64,000 nucleotides of DNA from Xylocopa sonorina (taxonomy: Eukaryota; Arthropoda; Insecta; Hymenoptera; Apidae): contig NC_135198.1 in NCBI RefSeq assembly GCF_050948175.1, positions 1,997,001 through 2,061,000 of the forward strand, given 5' to 3'. A program made the translations under genes and the position numbers. Of this stretch, positions 52,044 to 62,420 are shown piece after piece. The stretch's first letter is position 1; each line of letters begins with the position of its first letter. A model generated the notes under the pieces. It was not told where the DNA came from, ran no database searches, and saw only the letters and a program-made list of their open reading frames with translations.

Positions 52044-52202
52044 CGTGTGCCTTTTGAAACTAAACTTGAATTATCAGTGATTATAAAAAGTGTAGTCATT
52101 CTTAATACTAATGCATTGATAACACATCGTTATGTATCTTATCCTCGTGACTATATTTTTAATAATGGCTGATAATTCAAATTTAGTTTCAAAACGCACA
52201 CG
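52044..52202. repeat. 159-bp foldback (hairpin) element
   Basis: The 34-bp arms at 52044-52077 and 52169-52202 are inverted repeats with two mismatches (CGTGTGCSTTTTGAAACTAA core), and weaker pairing continues inward. Upstream sequence (ACACATTC..GACGAGCAACACAC at 51989) also occurs at about 5089-5112, so this belongs to a dispersed family. Probably a MITE relic. Confidence 0.6.
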
Positions 52203-52598
52203 TTTTATTTTGTACAAATCATAGTTGGGATTTTGTGTACAGTGCGCACATTATAAAAAAGGAATATAAATTTAATTAATTGCTTATTATACTATTTAAA
52301 AACAGTTACAACTATTCAGGCAGTCCATTTGTTTTTGAAGAATCCTCAATAAGCTTTTCATATTCAGCTCTTGGTTCATCTAATTCGCACTGAAGGACAG
52401 ATAATTATGCTTGAAGGTTCAAGAATTACACTCGACGGTTTTACTCGGTGTATCGCTAATAAAGAAATTGATCTTAGATTTATCTCATCCCCATAAGTCA
52501 TACATATATATAGTAGATAGATAGATATTTGATTTCAACTAATTTGGGATAGTGACACAATTCATTTAGGTACTTATGTAATCTTAATCAAAGAAATT

Positions 52599-52729
52599 CC
52601 CAGGCAACACAGCCGATTGGCGCGATAACGAATCCGGTCACAGACAGCTACGGATCTGCCGACACTCCTCGGAAGTGGCAATGCAGCGCCGGTATGATGT
52701 CGTCATCATTTTACTGTGTATTGTCTGGG
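52599..52729 (+). mobile_element. Short 131-bp relative of the TA-1 family (MITE)
   Basis: Begins CCCAGGCAAC and ends ATTGTCTGGG. The right ~90 bp, including CTACGGATCTG, GACACTCCTCGGAAGTG and GCCGGTATG, matches the right end of the 1.1 kb elements; the left ~40 bp is different. The flanks do not show an intact TA duplication. Lies about 820 bp upstream of the PDAP1 start. Confidence 0.75.
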
Positions 52730-53549
52730 AAGTCGACAAACAAATTAAACAAACAAATTAAATTAGATCATAGATTCAAATTAGATCCACCGCCTTCAAC
52801 GATTCAAAAACATCGAGCATAATGCCTTCTGTCTAAAATTCTTCCCGCTATTTTATCCAGATGATATGACTTAACATAACGCGTAATGAAAAAATAAATT
52901 GCCATTGCACACCAAAGAGAATGAGCCATATTAATAAACGAACTAGGAGAAAAGAAAATACATTCAAAAGAAGACATAACGAAGATAATATACACAGGAA
53001 ATCCAAATTCTTAAAAGCAATACAATGTAATATATAGAAAAGAGAAAAGAAGAGGAACCAAAGAAGCAAGTAATAACTAGATACAAGCATTAAATGTAAA
53101 CAAGAAATTTGCGGTGCAACTTAATACAAAGATCCTAATTAAAAAGATATATTCTAATATAAAAATTTACGTACACGATGCATAGATATAAATAATTTAC
53201 AAGTCGGTATAGACATTAAGGAATGCAAGAGGAAAAAATGTAAAGTAGAAATCTACAAGACTCTAAACTGAAAACAAAGTAGCTAGCCTTTAAAACCGCC
53301 GCTTTCTAGTTCTAAAACACGATGTACAAGCTGAAGGAAATAAAAGACCATAACTATAACCACATCGCATTGCATTCGACGCTACGTTCAAGCGATAACG
53401 TAACAATCGTACAAACATTACCAACAACACCGAGGAATATTCTATGGTTCAGCCCGCTAGAGCTCGTGGTTGTAGAGAAGAGGTTTTTTTCGTAGGATAA
53501 ATTTCCGTACAATATTGTTTAGGCTGTTGCGAGCCTTAGATTTAGAAAA
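52730..53549. other. Upstream region of PDAP1
   Basis: AT-rich to about 53330, then GC-richer to 53549. The PDAP1 promoter and 5' leader should lie in about 53380-53549; no TATA box is evident. Confidence 0.45.
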
Positions 53550-54800
53550 ATGCCGCGCGGTAAGTAAATCGATTGTTATTAGTTTCCGTTCGGAACAGTT
53601 CTCGTCAGTTTCTTCCCACCGCGTTTGTCCGCGTAAGAAAACGCAATTTCCCGCATTTTGACCTCGAGAAATTTCATTTGTATGAAAGGACGATCTCGTT
53701 ACAGGTAAATATGTCAGTTACAAAGGCCGGACTCGTCACTTCACTAATCCCGAGGAACTGGAGGAGCAACGACGCCAGGAGGAAAAAAAGCTCCAGTGGA
53801 GAGTCAGTATTTTTAAGTTAACCAACAGCACGACGGCTTAGATATTATTGTTAAGTACGTAAGGTCGAATTGCCCTTTGATGGTCGAGCGTGATTGCGTG
53901 TACCATATCTGAAATTTTTCCGGAGCACAATTACTTCACGTTGATACAGATTATATTTTGAGAGGCGGAGCCCAATCATTCGGATATTCTTAAGAAACAA
54001 AAACATAAAGTGGGTAGAGCCTAAGATGATTAAGTTCGTCTATTCCTTCCACTTGCGTTTGTTCTTTTGAAAATGTTATATAAATTTTACTTAGGGGACT
54101 GGTAAATAAACATTCTTTAATACGTACTTATAAAGCTTCATATCTAAAGGTTGCACTAATATTGTTGTTTTTAGAAAAATAAAGGAAAGGATAGCTCTAG
54201 TTCCAGTGATGAGAAGGACCAACCCAAAGCACAGGATGAATCGATATATTTTTCTTCCGGAACAGATAGCGAAAGCGAATCGGAATCAGAATCTGAAACA
54301 GAGGTAAGTTACTTAATACATACTGCTTGTAATTGCGAGGTAATAGTCTTGTATTTTCTGATGGTTACAGGGGAAAACGAAGGGTGTAGAAAACTTAATT
54401 CAAGTTGAAAATCCAAATAGAGTACAAAGAAAAACAAAAAAATTATCTCAATTAAATCAATCTTTAGAATCTGCTAAACCAGATTTATCTCGAAGAGAAA
54501 GGTACAAAACCAATGAAATATACCTATGGTAGAGTCGACGTAGTCCAAAAATTAATAAACTGTTTGTTTCGTTTTTTTTTCAGAGAACAATTAGAAAGGC
54601 AGAGAGCTTATGCGAATTATCAAAAGCTACACGCGGCAGGTAAAACGGATGAAGCTCGCGCGGATCTAGCACGATTAGCTATAGTTAAACAACAACGAGA
54701 GGAGGCAGCGAAAAAACGGGAAGCTGAAAAGAAGCAGAAAGAACTTGCTCTGCAAAAGAAAACGGAATTTATGCAAAAAGCACTCGGCAAGAAATCCTAG
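53550..54800 (+). CDS. PDAP1: PDAP1 / PP28 family heat- and acid-stable phosphoprotein
   Basis: Five coding exons: 53550-53559, 53705-53802, 54175-54303, 54371-54501 and 54584-54800. They join in frame to 585 nt, 194 residues plus TAG. All introns are GT-AG (145, 372, 67 and 82 bp); the second donor, GTCAGT, is weaker than the rest. Residues 1-36 carry the conserved N-terminal stretch (KGRTRHFTNPEEL). Residues 37-79 are a Ser/Asp/Glu tract with alternating S-E pairs, typical of casein-kinase sites. VENPNRV lies near residue 92. Residues 120-180 form the basic coiled PP28 block (RREREQLERQ, AGKTDEARADLARLAIV, then an RxKxEAEKKQ-type tail). Human PDAP1 is about 181 aa, so the length fits. In mammals the protein is a phosphoprotein reported to bind PDGF-A; its exact role is poorly defined. 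The start is chosen because exon 1 supplies only M-P-R plus one base, as the family N-terminus requires. MBOAT7 starts 700 bp downstream on the same strand. Confidence 0.93.
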
Positions 54801-55034
54801 AACGTTTCAAATTGAAACAATTACAAAAAATACTTTACATCAAAGCTACTATTACATTAACAATGATGAGCAGTTTAATCTCTACTTTCATATTGATACT
54901 AATTCACTAAATCATTTCACGCATTTGCAATATGCGTTTGATAGAATGATCTTGTTTAATTGTGTATAAATACAATTATTATAATAACTGAATCGAACTT
55001 GTCTATTTATTCAATTCCCTTGCTTCAGCTTACA

Positions 55035-55164
55035 CCCAGGCTATGCAGAGGTTGACGCGTTAACTAATCCGGTCACAGATGACTACGGATCTGTCGACAC
55101 TCCTCGGAAGTGGCAATGCAGTGCCGGTATGGTGTCGACACCATCTTGCCGTGTGTTGTCTGGG
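55035..55164 (+). mobile_element. Short 130-bp relative of the TA-1 family (MITE)
   Basis: Begins CCCAGGCTATG and ends GTTGTCTGGG. Its right part shares AATCCGGTCACAGA, CTACGGATCTG and CTCCTCGGAAGTGGCAATGCAG with the copy at 52599-52729. Flanked by CA on both sides, possibly a decayed two-base target duplication. Lies between PDAP1 and MBOAT7. Confidence 0.75.
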
Positions 55165-55500
55165 CAGTTTTACTTTATTATGTTCCAAGGTGTTTAACGA
55201 AATACCACGGAATTGTCACACTGTCCAAATTTTATAAAAAAAAACAGAGTGGCTTCTAATTCTGGTTCCTAAAACAACTACATAATGGCACACACTAAGG
55301 ATTATAAATGTAAATTAAATATAAATGGCATACAAATTTAATACATCAGATGTAATACAATAAGGGTACATTAAGTCGTGTACAAAGTTCACATACTTGA
55401 TTACCTATAACTTGCCGCTATATACGTACTACATAGTCGAAAAGAAGGAGGGAATACCAAGGAAGAAAGACAGTGCAGATTCTGCAGTTGAGTCGATACG

Positions 55501-57687
55501 ATGTGGACGGACATCGCGTATGTCGTACTGCTGATATTGTGTGTATTTTTTGGGTTTTATTATAACAAAATCGAAGATCCGGACGTGAAGAAATGGATAG
55601 GCACATTTTTTGGCCTTGCATTAACTGCAATCGTCTCGGGGAACGATACGCTTCATCCTTTGATCTTCACCCTGATCAACGCGATTATCATAACCAAGAT
55701 CTCACCAAAGTATGATGTATCAATTTATTAATTTCCGCTGAGAAGTGTTGCAAGTTTTTTTTATTATTTTTTCATCTCTTTTTACATTATGAATTAAGTG
55801 ACGTAGTATTTCATCTTGCCAAATGAAATTTTGTCAAATTCAGCCGACGGGCACTTTAAACGCCATTTTCGGCTTTACATTATTTAAGTTTATCACGAAG
55901 GGAGAGATGAATCAGAAAAATAAGTTTCATATTCGTCTACTCCCGTAACGCGAAAAGTCATTCAGATATCTGGTTTTCCACTACACTTTAAGAAACATAT
56001 AATTATTGCGCGTCACGCATCAAATTACCAATGAAATTTAATCGCTGGTTGGTAATATAGTGTTCAATTTTTATTCATTCTATTTCTTATCGTTTAATTT
56101 TACATAGAAATCGATCTAACATATTTTTCCGGTTTTATTTTTATTTCATGCTTTGTTGCCTCATTCAAATATTAGCTAATCTTTTTTTTGCAAAGTATTT
56201 GTTATTTACAGGAAATCTCATCTGGTCAGTTTTGCCTTTTCCTTCTTTGATCTACTTATCGTATCCCGATTGGGAAATTATGTTGGTTTATCGCTACCGT
56301 CGACTCACACAAACCTCATACTGATGATATTAACATTGAAGTTATCCGGTCTTGCTTTCGAAATAAATTCTGCCAGTAATGCACCACCTGATGATGTGAG
56401 AGGAGAAAACTCAGAAGCACTAAAGAATATTGGAATTCTAGATGTTTTTCATTATGGCTTTAGCTACATGGGACTCTTAACTGGTAATTATCTGCCACTT
56501 TGATTAAACACAATCAATCTTACCTTGACATTACACTAAATACAATATCTTCTCTTACAGGACCGTATTATCGATACAGAACATACTGGGATCATTTATA
56601 CAGACCATTTCATAAATATGCAGATCCATGGCCTCTGACGTTATACAAACTTAAACAAACTGCATGTTTTATTGTATTGTTTCTTATAATGAACTACTTG
56701 TATCCTGTCAAAGTAATATTGGCCACTCTTTAAGCACCATATGCATAAAATTATGATTAGGTTCTACTTTAAATTTCAAATTTCAGTACGTGCTGACAGA
56801 GGAATATGCACAAAGGTCTCTTTTTTACAGACACATTTATATATATCTCACGTTCGCAGTTTTTCGATTAAGAATGTACATCGGCATGGGTCTAGCTGAA
56901 TGTGCCTGTCAGATGGCTGGACTAGGTGCATATCCTTCAAGTACCAATCCTGTACAAGGATTAGGACCGCGAGATTACAAAACTGCAGTGATGCTGTAAG
57001 AACTTTCTTCCTAGAGTATTTTCCGTACTAAGTCCGGCGGGTATTGGAAGCGTAACCAAATGTTACAGATCGCAAACGCCTGAAAAATTGAAAACCGAAG
57101 AGTACAACTTCGATACAGTATTTAACATGGATATTGTGAGATTGGAAAAGTGTTACGATGTAAGAGTGGCTATGAAAGCATGGAACGGCTGCGTTCAATA
57201 CTGGTTTGGTGTCTATGTATACAAACGATTCCCATTAAAGAGTCTACGAACTGTCCTGACCCTTACACTTTCTGCTGTGTGGCATGGTTGGTCACCTGGA
57301 TACTTTATCTGCATCTGTCAGATACCTATTTTTATGCTAGTTAACGATTTAATTGTAAAGTTTTATCGCCGAAGCAAAGGAAATAGTATTGTAAGTTCTA
57401 ACTTTGGAATATTTTTGTTCTAAATTGTTGATTGAAATTTAAAACCATCCAACCTTTTATTTCAGGCCAAAATGATTTGGTTAGTACTAGGATTTTACGA
57501 AAGAACAACTTGCATGGCGTATTTGGGAATGGCGTTTCTATTACTAGATTTCGACGCTAGTCTACATTTTTATAAACAGGTCTATTTTTCTGACCACATC
57601 ATAGCACTCCTTCTTTATATTGCCTGCTGTTGTTATAAGCCATATGCACCAAAGGAAACTAAGGAGAACGAGGATAAAGATAAATAA
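55501..57687 (+). CDS. MBOAT7: MBOAT7-type lysophosphatidylinositol acyltransferase (farjavit-like)
   Basis: Six exons: 55501-55709, 56212-56483, 56561-56712, 56787-56995, 57069-57390 and 57466-57687. They join to 1386 nt, 461 residues plus TAA; human MBOAT7 is 472. All introns are GT-AG; the first is 502 bp and the others 73-77 bp. The protein is a multi-pass membrane enzyme, with hydrophobic segments throughout starting at residues 5-22. Diagnostic family stretches are TGPYYRYRTYWD near 160-171, FRLRMY-type and AECACQMAGLGAYP near 235-255, and the MBOAT active-site pair: Asn320 in AWNGCVQYW and His353 in SAVWHGWSPGY, at the spacing seen in human MBOAT7 (N321/H356). By family knowledge it transfers an acyl group, preferentially arachidonoyl in animals, from acyl-CoA to lyso-PI in the ER membrane during phospholipid remodelling (Lands cycle). 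The Drosophila member is probably farjavit; I am less sure of that name than of the family. A polyadenylation signal follows at 57748. Confidence 0.95.
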
Positions 57688-57747
57688 TCTGTGATTATTT
57701 CCAAAACACATAAAGTTGCATGTCTTTCTAATATATAAGTATATTTA

Positions 57748-57753
57748 AATAAA
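57748..57753 (+). promoter_or_regulatory. AATAAA polyadenylation signal of the MBOAT7 gene
   Basis: Canonical hexamer AATAAA about 60 bp after the MBOAT7 stop codon, followed by a GT-rich stretch (ACGTGTGTTGC) suited to a downstream cleavage element. This would give a short 3' UTR. Confidence 0.6.
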
Positions 57754-58740
57754 ACGTGTGTTGCAACACGTTTCGCGTAACTTTGCGCATTAAGCCATCT
57801 AAAGAATTCTAGAATAGCATAGATATACTATTTTCTAGAGTATTACATTTTATTTTAGTACAAAATAACAGAAAAATGTATCGATATGTCAATAATTAGA
57901 TTTAAAATGCTCGTTAAGAAAATGTAATACTTTTCTTACTATTGTTGAATTAGTCAATTCATAGGTTGACACAAACAGTATACAAGACTTTAAATATCGT
58001 CTAGAGCAAAATAAGCAAGAGATTATTCTTGGATATTAAGAGGATATACAACTTTCCATTTATACAAGTAAGGAATAAAAAGTTCTGTTTCTTCGATAAG
58101 ATAATCTTTATTGATCTCACCCTCTACGGCTTTACAAAGATTCTTATTCCTTCCCTTAAAAAAGAAAAATAAACTTTTATATATTGAGACATTATCTTAC
58201 CTCTAAAATACTTACTCTATTACCGTTTACAGACACCTGAAAGAAAAGAACACAGGAAAAGCGAAGGATCCCACCATTTTCCCACCCTTAAATTCCCCAA
58301 CTACTTGCAATCGTGGCGGCAAGTGTTTCAAACGATGATCGAATATAAATTAAGGTCATTGTAGATGGAAGTCGAAACTATAGAGGCTATATAAACCTTT
58401 TTCACCAATTAAACGTTCGTTAAACGAACGTACGTAAAAAGTTATTAATTTCGAAAATAACGAAAATAAAAAATAGAAATATTTTGCTTTTTGAAAAGTT
58501 ATCGTGATATACGCATAGGTGAAACCGAATGATTGTAAATAATTATAAAGCGATCAATTAAAAAACAAAGTTAAGCAAATATATTGATAGCTTTACGCAA
58601 TGTTAAAAGTTAAAGATATTTGAAGAACCGATTTTGAAAACTCGTTGAACTTACGAATCAGACCTATACAGCTGAAAATAACGTAATGAACCAATCCTGA
58701 GGGAATATATCTCTTTTAAGAAAGACGCGAAGCAATTAGT
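57754..58740. other. Intergenic, no gene recognised
   Basis: AT-rich region downstream of MBOAT7. Nothing distinctive except the T-rich and A-rich tracts. Confidence 0.55.
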
Positions 58741-59167
58741 GGATATAACAGTTGAAATGTCGAGTCGTTGCTCGCGAGGTCTGGTGATGCTCACGTGCTA
58801 CCTGCAAACCGGACGGTGGTCGAGACCAGCAACCGCGTGTGGCTTTTCGTCGTGCTCTCTGCATATTTCTCTGCACCATTCGAGACCGTACCCTCTGCGA
58901 TTTCTGCACGCCGACCCCCCACAGAGAGAGACTCAGCTTTCGCTCACACACTTTCTCTCTTTTTCTCGCCCTGATCGACTCTCGCGAACCTGCTTTCACC
59001 AGACCACCAACCGCTCGCTACTGCAAACTGCTTACAGCCCTGCTACTCGGCTTACTGCTTACTCTCAGCTACCCCATCATCGGCTACACTCGCCACGCCA
59101 CTCCTTTCCACCGCCTGTGGCACCATAAAATTACAACTTAGTTATAAGGAATAAACGTGTTATATCC
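58741..59167 (+). other. GC- and pyrimidine-rich island bounded by a 10-bp inverted repeat; possible solo LTR or unclassified element
   Basis: GGATATAACA at 58741-58750 and TGTTATATCC at 59158-59167 are perfect inverted repeats. The 427 bp between are far richer in C than their surroundings (runs such as CTTTCTCTCTTTTTCTCGCC). An AATAAA at 59150-59155 sits close to the right end, as in LTRs. GATAT occurs at 58742 and again at about 59180. A 129-codon open frame (58739-59128) is rich in Ser, Arg, His and Pro and looks like a composition artefact. The start/end bases do not fit TG…CA, so LTR status is uncertain. Confidence 0.35.
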
Positions 59168-60838
59168 GTGTGTGAGGATTTTGATATCATTTTTTTTCGT
59201 TTGTTGGAAGAAATTTTTGACGATCGATCAATTATATAGAATATTAGAGATGAAAAGGTCAACGGTAGTTTATAACTAATTCAAATGGTAAAAATTTAGT
59301 TTACTTAAGATTAGTGACAGTTAATTTTCTGCAAGATTCGAGGAAGTTAATAACATCTAGAAATCAATGATTAACGGTAGTACGAGCATCAAAAGAGACA
59401 TCATGATATAATAGCAACCACATTGCTAATTTTACCAATTCGTATTTGAACATTACTGAAAACGGTACAATGTTTTTAATCTCGTTATATAGCATACTCA
59501 AAGATCCTGAATAACGTTATTCACTTTCTCTTGTAGATAGATATAAACGTTAACAAATTTTCCGAACAATGTATAACTTTTTGACAGTATTATCTAGCCC
59601 TATATATTTAGTATTTAAACACTGTCTAAAACTATGTGAATAGTTCCGTCCTCTATATTTTATTACACTTTATTATAAATGGCAAACTTACATAAATAAA
59701 TCTATGTACTATTACAGAAACGCAGGACTTATGTCTACAATTCATATGTATCACGAATTTTAATTTTTCCTTTTTTTCCGTTTTTCTTTCCTTTCTCTTT
59801 TCAGTTTAGTCATGTTTTAATCATAAATAATGGAAAATCATATGCAGAGAGATAATCAGTTACAATTTAGAAATTTGGTTTAAAATTTGTAAAGAAATTG
59901 GATTTCCCAAGTCGACTACATATGGTTTACATTACCTGCTAATTACCATTAACACATCAACACTCTCGTGTATTTCCAGGAATATTTAGTCCACCTTGCT
60001 CGGTTTGAACAATTTCGTGCAATCGCGGAAAACCATTTGACAAATGGCATTTTAATCGAAACAGTTGGTTTCCTGCTTATTACTTATATATGCCACATAG
60101 TTTAAAGTATTTTTATTTCAGAAATGGAAGGAAAAGAATGGACTCCTATCATTTATGACTCCTTTATATCGACGTATACTAAAAATTGTGCAGACTATAT
60201 TTCAACGTAAAATAAAAACGTTGTACGGTCAAACTAATAACTATTTTTATTCATTTAATTGTTCATTTATTTATTTATTCATAGAGTGAAAACTTGAATA
60301 TCACCTGCTCTATTTTCAAAAGTTCAGAATTCAAATTAATTATCAGGAGTAGAAACATATTCCGAACAGTGCTAATGCACAATACTTGTTAATGTTCTTA
60401 ATCAGATTGTAACAAACTTCAATTCATCGATCAAAAGAAGCTATTTCGGTTGCTACAACAGTGTTCATACACGTGAAAAGAAAAAAAGATATTTACTTTC
60501 TTCTGATTAGAAATAAACACTGTTTGAGATAATATATATCACTTAACAGAGTAAGAACAATTATGAAAACTTGCAAATCATAACTTTCATGAGTCTGTTA
60601 AACTCACAGTCTAGATACATTACACTGAAATTAGTTTTGGGTTCTTTTCTTTGCTTTTAACCCAAACAAGTGCGTCGTCATAATTAATATGTAAGTGACA
60701 GAAGAAATGTGAACGTGCGACAGTGTTGCTCTAGGTATAGAGGGTAATAGAATACCTTTTTGCTCTCAAGAAACGATTATTCTGCACTCGCGGCACGTGC
60801 ATCTGTTCACAGTTGTACTCGAATATGGTTCAATTACT
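59168..60838. other. Probable 3' UTR and downstream region of SRSF2
   Basis: AT-rich with no coding frame. Read on the minus strand it follows the SRSF2 stop. The ATTT-rich stretch at 60255-60285 contains AATAAA on the minus strand and could be the polyadenylation signal, giving a 3' UTR of about 0.55 kb. This is inference. Confidence 0.4.
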
Positions 60839-62279
60839 TCAGTCCCTGTAAAGAAAAAGAAATATTACAAATCAATTTTTTACCAAACTACATGCTGATC
60901 CTTAGTACACTCGTATACTAATATAATATTGACTTTTCATTTAAACGAACTTACAATAAACGAACAAAATTAATTTCATCAAATTAAGTATAACAAAAAC
61001 TCACGAGAATAAATTTTGATGCTACATAAATATTGACATATTTTAGAAATTTATATTATAAGATTAAACTAACAATTTTACTACAAAGATAACGCCTCTG
61101 GAGAATGATTGTACAATGAAATAAAACTTAGAATTTATAAAGAAACGATAGTAAATATAATAAGCAGTAAAAAATTAAGAAACAATGCGATAATCAGCCT
61201 TATTATTCACAAAAAGTAGTATTTAAAACATCAAATTATTTGAAACATATCATTATATAAAAAAATAATCAACTAAGTAGTCAAACATTGTTCTTCAAAT
61301 CTTTAATATAATGCTTAAACACTCCTTAATTCATTGAATTAAAGAGTCTTTTTTATTTAACATATCTATAATATATTATACTATAGTACAACATTATACA
61401 ACTTTTATCGCTGTTATATTTATTCGAAACATAGAACTCAAAACTACATTGGTATTTCGATATATGTTCACGAAACTTACCTCGACTTGGAACGACTATC
61501 TTTTTGTCTATCTGGAGACTTGCTGCGAGAACGGGACTTTCCACGTGAGCTCTTACTGTCGGACCGTGAGTGACTACGACTGCGACTGTACGACCGCCTA
61601 CGATCTCTATCGCGACTCCTCGATCTACTGCGAGATCTAGAGCGTGAGCGTCTTCGGTCTCTGCTCCTACTACGTGACCTTCACCGATAAATCGTTAATG
61701 AATTATTTCGTTTAAAAAATTGTACGCACAAGCTAACAGAAATACACAATAATAATTACCTTCCCCGTCGACGACTGCCACGACTACGATGTGGAGAAGT
61801 TGGCCGCCCATATCGTGCCATTTGAACCCTAAGTTCCCTACCATCCAACAGTCTCCCATCCATAGCATCCAGTGCATCTTCAGCATCTCGTTTATCATAA
61901 AATCTGAAACGAAAATTGGCGATAACGTAGACAATTCTCATTGCATATACGCGTTGCAATGTTTGTTGGTGACTATCTAAGTTTCGGTATGGCTGTGCTA
62001 CAATGACGTCACACTTACATATTGCAACTAACACAGATCTCCCTCGAACTTAACCATAAACAGGAGAAACGCGAGAAAAAACAATCTCTGAACATACCTG
62101 ACGAACGCAAATCCACGACTTTCTCGGGTAAAACGATCTCTGGGTATGTAAATGTCGCCGACTTCGCCACATCTTTCGAACACGCGTCTCAGATCCTCCG
62201 GCGTCGTTCTGTACGTAAGATTGTCCACTTTTAGAGAGACCATCCCATCGATTCGAGGCGGTGGTCTACCGTAACTCAT
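60839..62279 (-). CDS. SRSF2: Serine/arginine-rich splicing factor 2 (SC35)
   Basis: Minus-strand gene with coding exons 62098-62279, 61760-61903, 61481-61678 and 60839-60845. They total 531 nt, 176 residues plus TGA; human SRSF2 is 221 and fly SC35 about 195. Residues 14-92 form an RRM: RNP2 LKVDNL at 16-21, RNP1 RGFAFVRF at 55-62 (split by intron 1), closing with ELRVQMARYG. A short hinge (PTSPHRSRGSRRRGR) leads into an Arg-Ser domain from about residue 109, almost entirely RS/SR dipeptides, ending SKSPDRQKDSRSKSRD. SC35 acts in the nucleus, binding exonic enhancers and recruiting U1 and U2AF for constitutive and alternative splicing. Introns 1 and 3 have good consensus sites (intron 3 acceptor is a long T tract plus TTTACAG). 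Intron 2 has a poor acceptor (GGTGAAG). The last exon contributes only seven coding bases (split Arg, Asp, stop). The gene converges on MBOAT7. Confidence 0.94.
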
Positions 62280-62420
62280 TTTCGCAGATTCCTCGAGGTC
62301 CTCGGCAAGGGTGAAAACAACACGCCGAACCGAAAAATTACTTTCAAATCGAACAGCACACGTCCACGCACATCGAAGACAAGATGGCGAGTGCCGGAAG
62401 AACGAATTCTACGCGCAGTA
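62280..62420 (-). promoter_or_regulatory. Probable 5' UTR / promoter region of SRSF2
   Basis: CpG-containing sequence immediately upstream of the SC35 start. It includes ACAAGATGGCG at about 62379-62389, read on the plus strand; AAGATGGCG resembles the YY1/Pho-type motif common at housekeeping start sites. No TATA box is evident. The transcription start cannot be placed from sequence alone. Confidence 0.35.

Noticed and set aside
55710..55731. Unspliced 76-residue reading of MBOAT7 exon 1
   Set aside because: The frame runs into the intron; GTATGA at 55710 followed by the acceptor at 56211 restores the MBOAT family sequence.
58739..59128. 129-codon Ser/Arg/His/Pro-rich frame
   Set aside because: Other frames over the same island are also open, as expected from C-rich composition, and the island has repeat-like ends.
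61679..61733. Alternative acceptor TTTCTGTTAG within SRSF2 intron 2
   Set aside because: Using it adds sequence that reaches an in-frame TGA before the RS domain, so it cannot give the normal protein.
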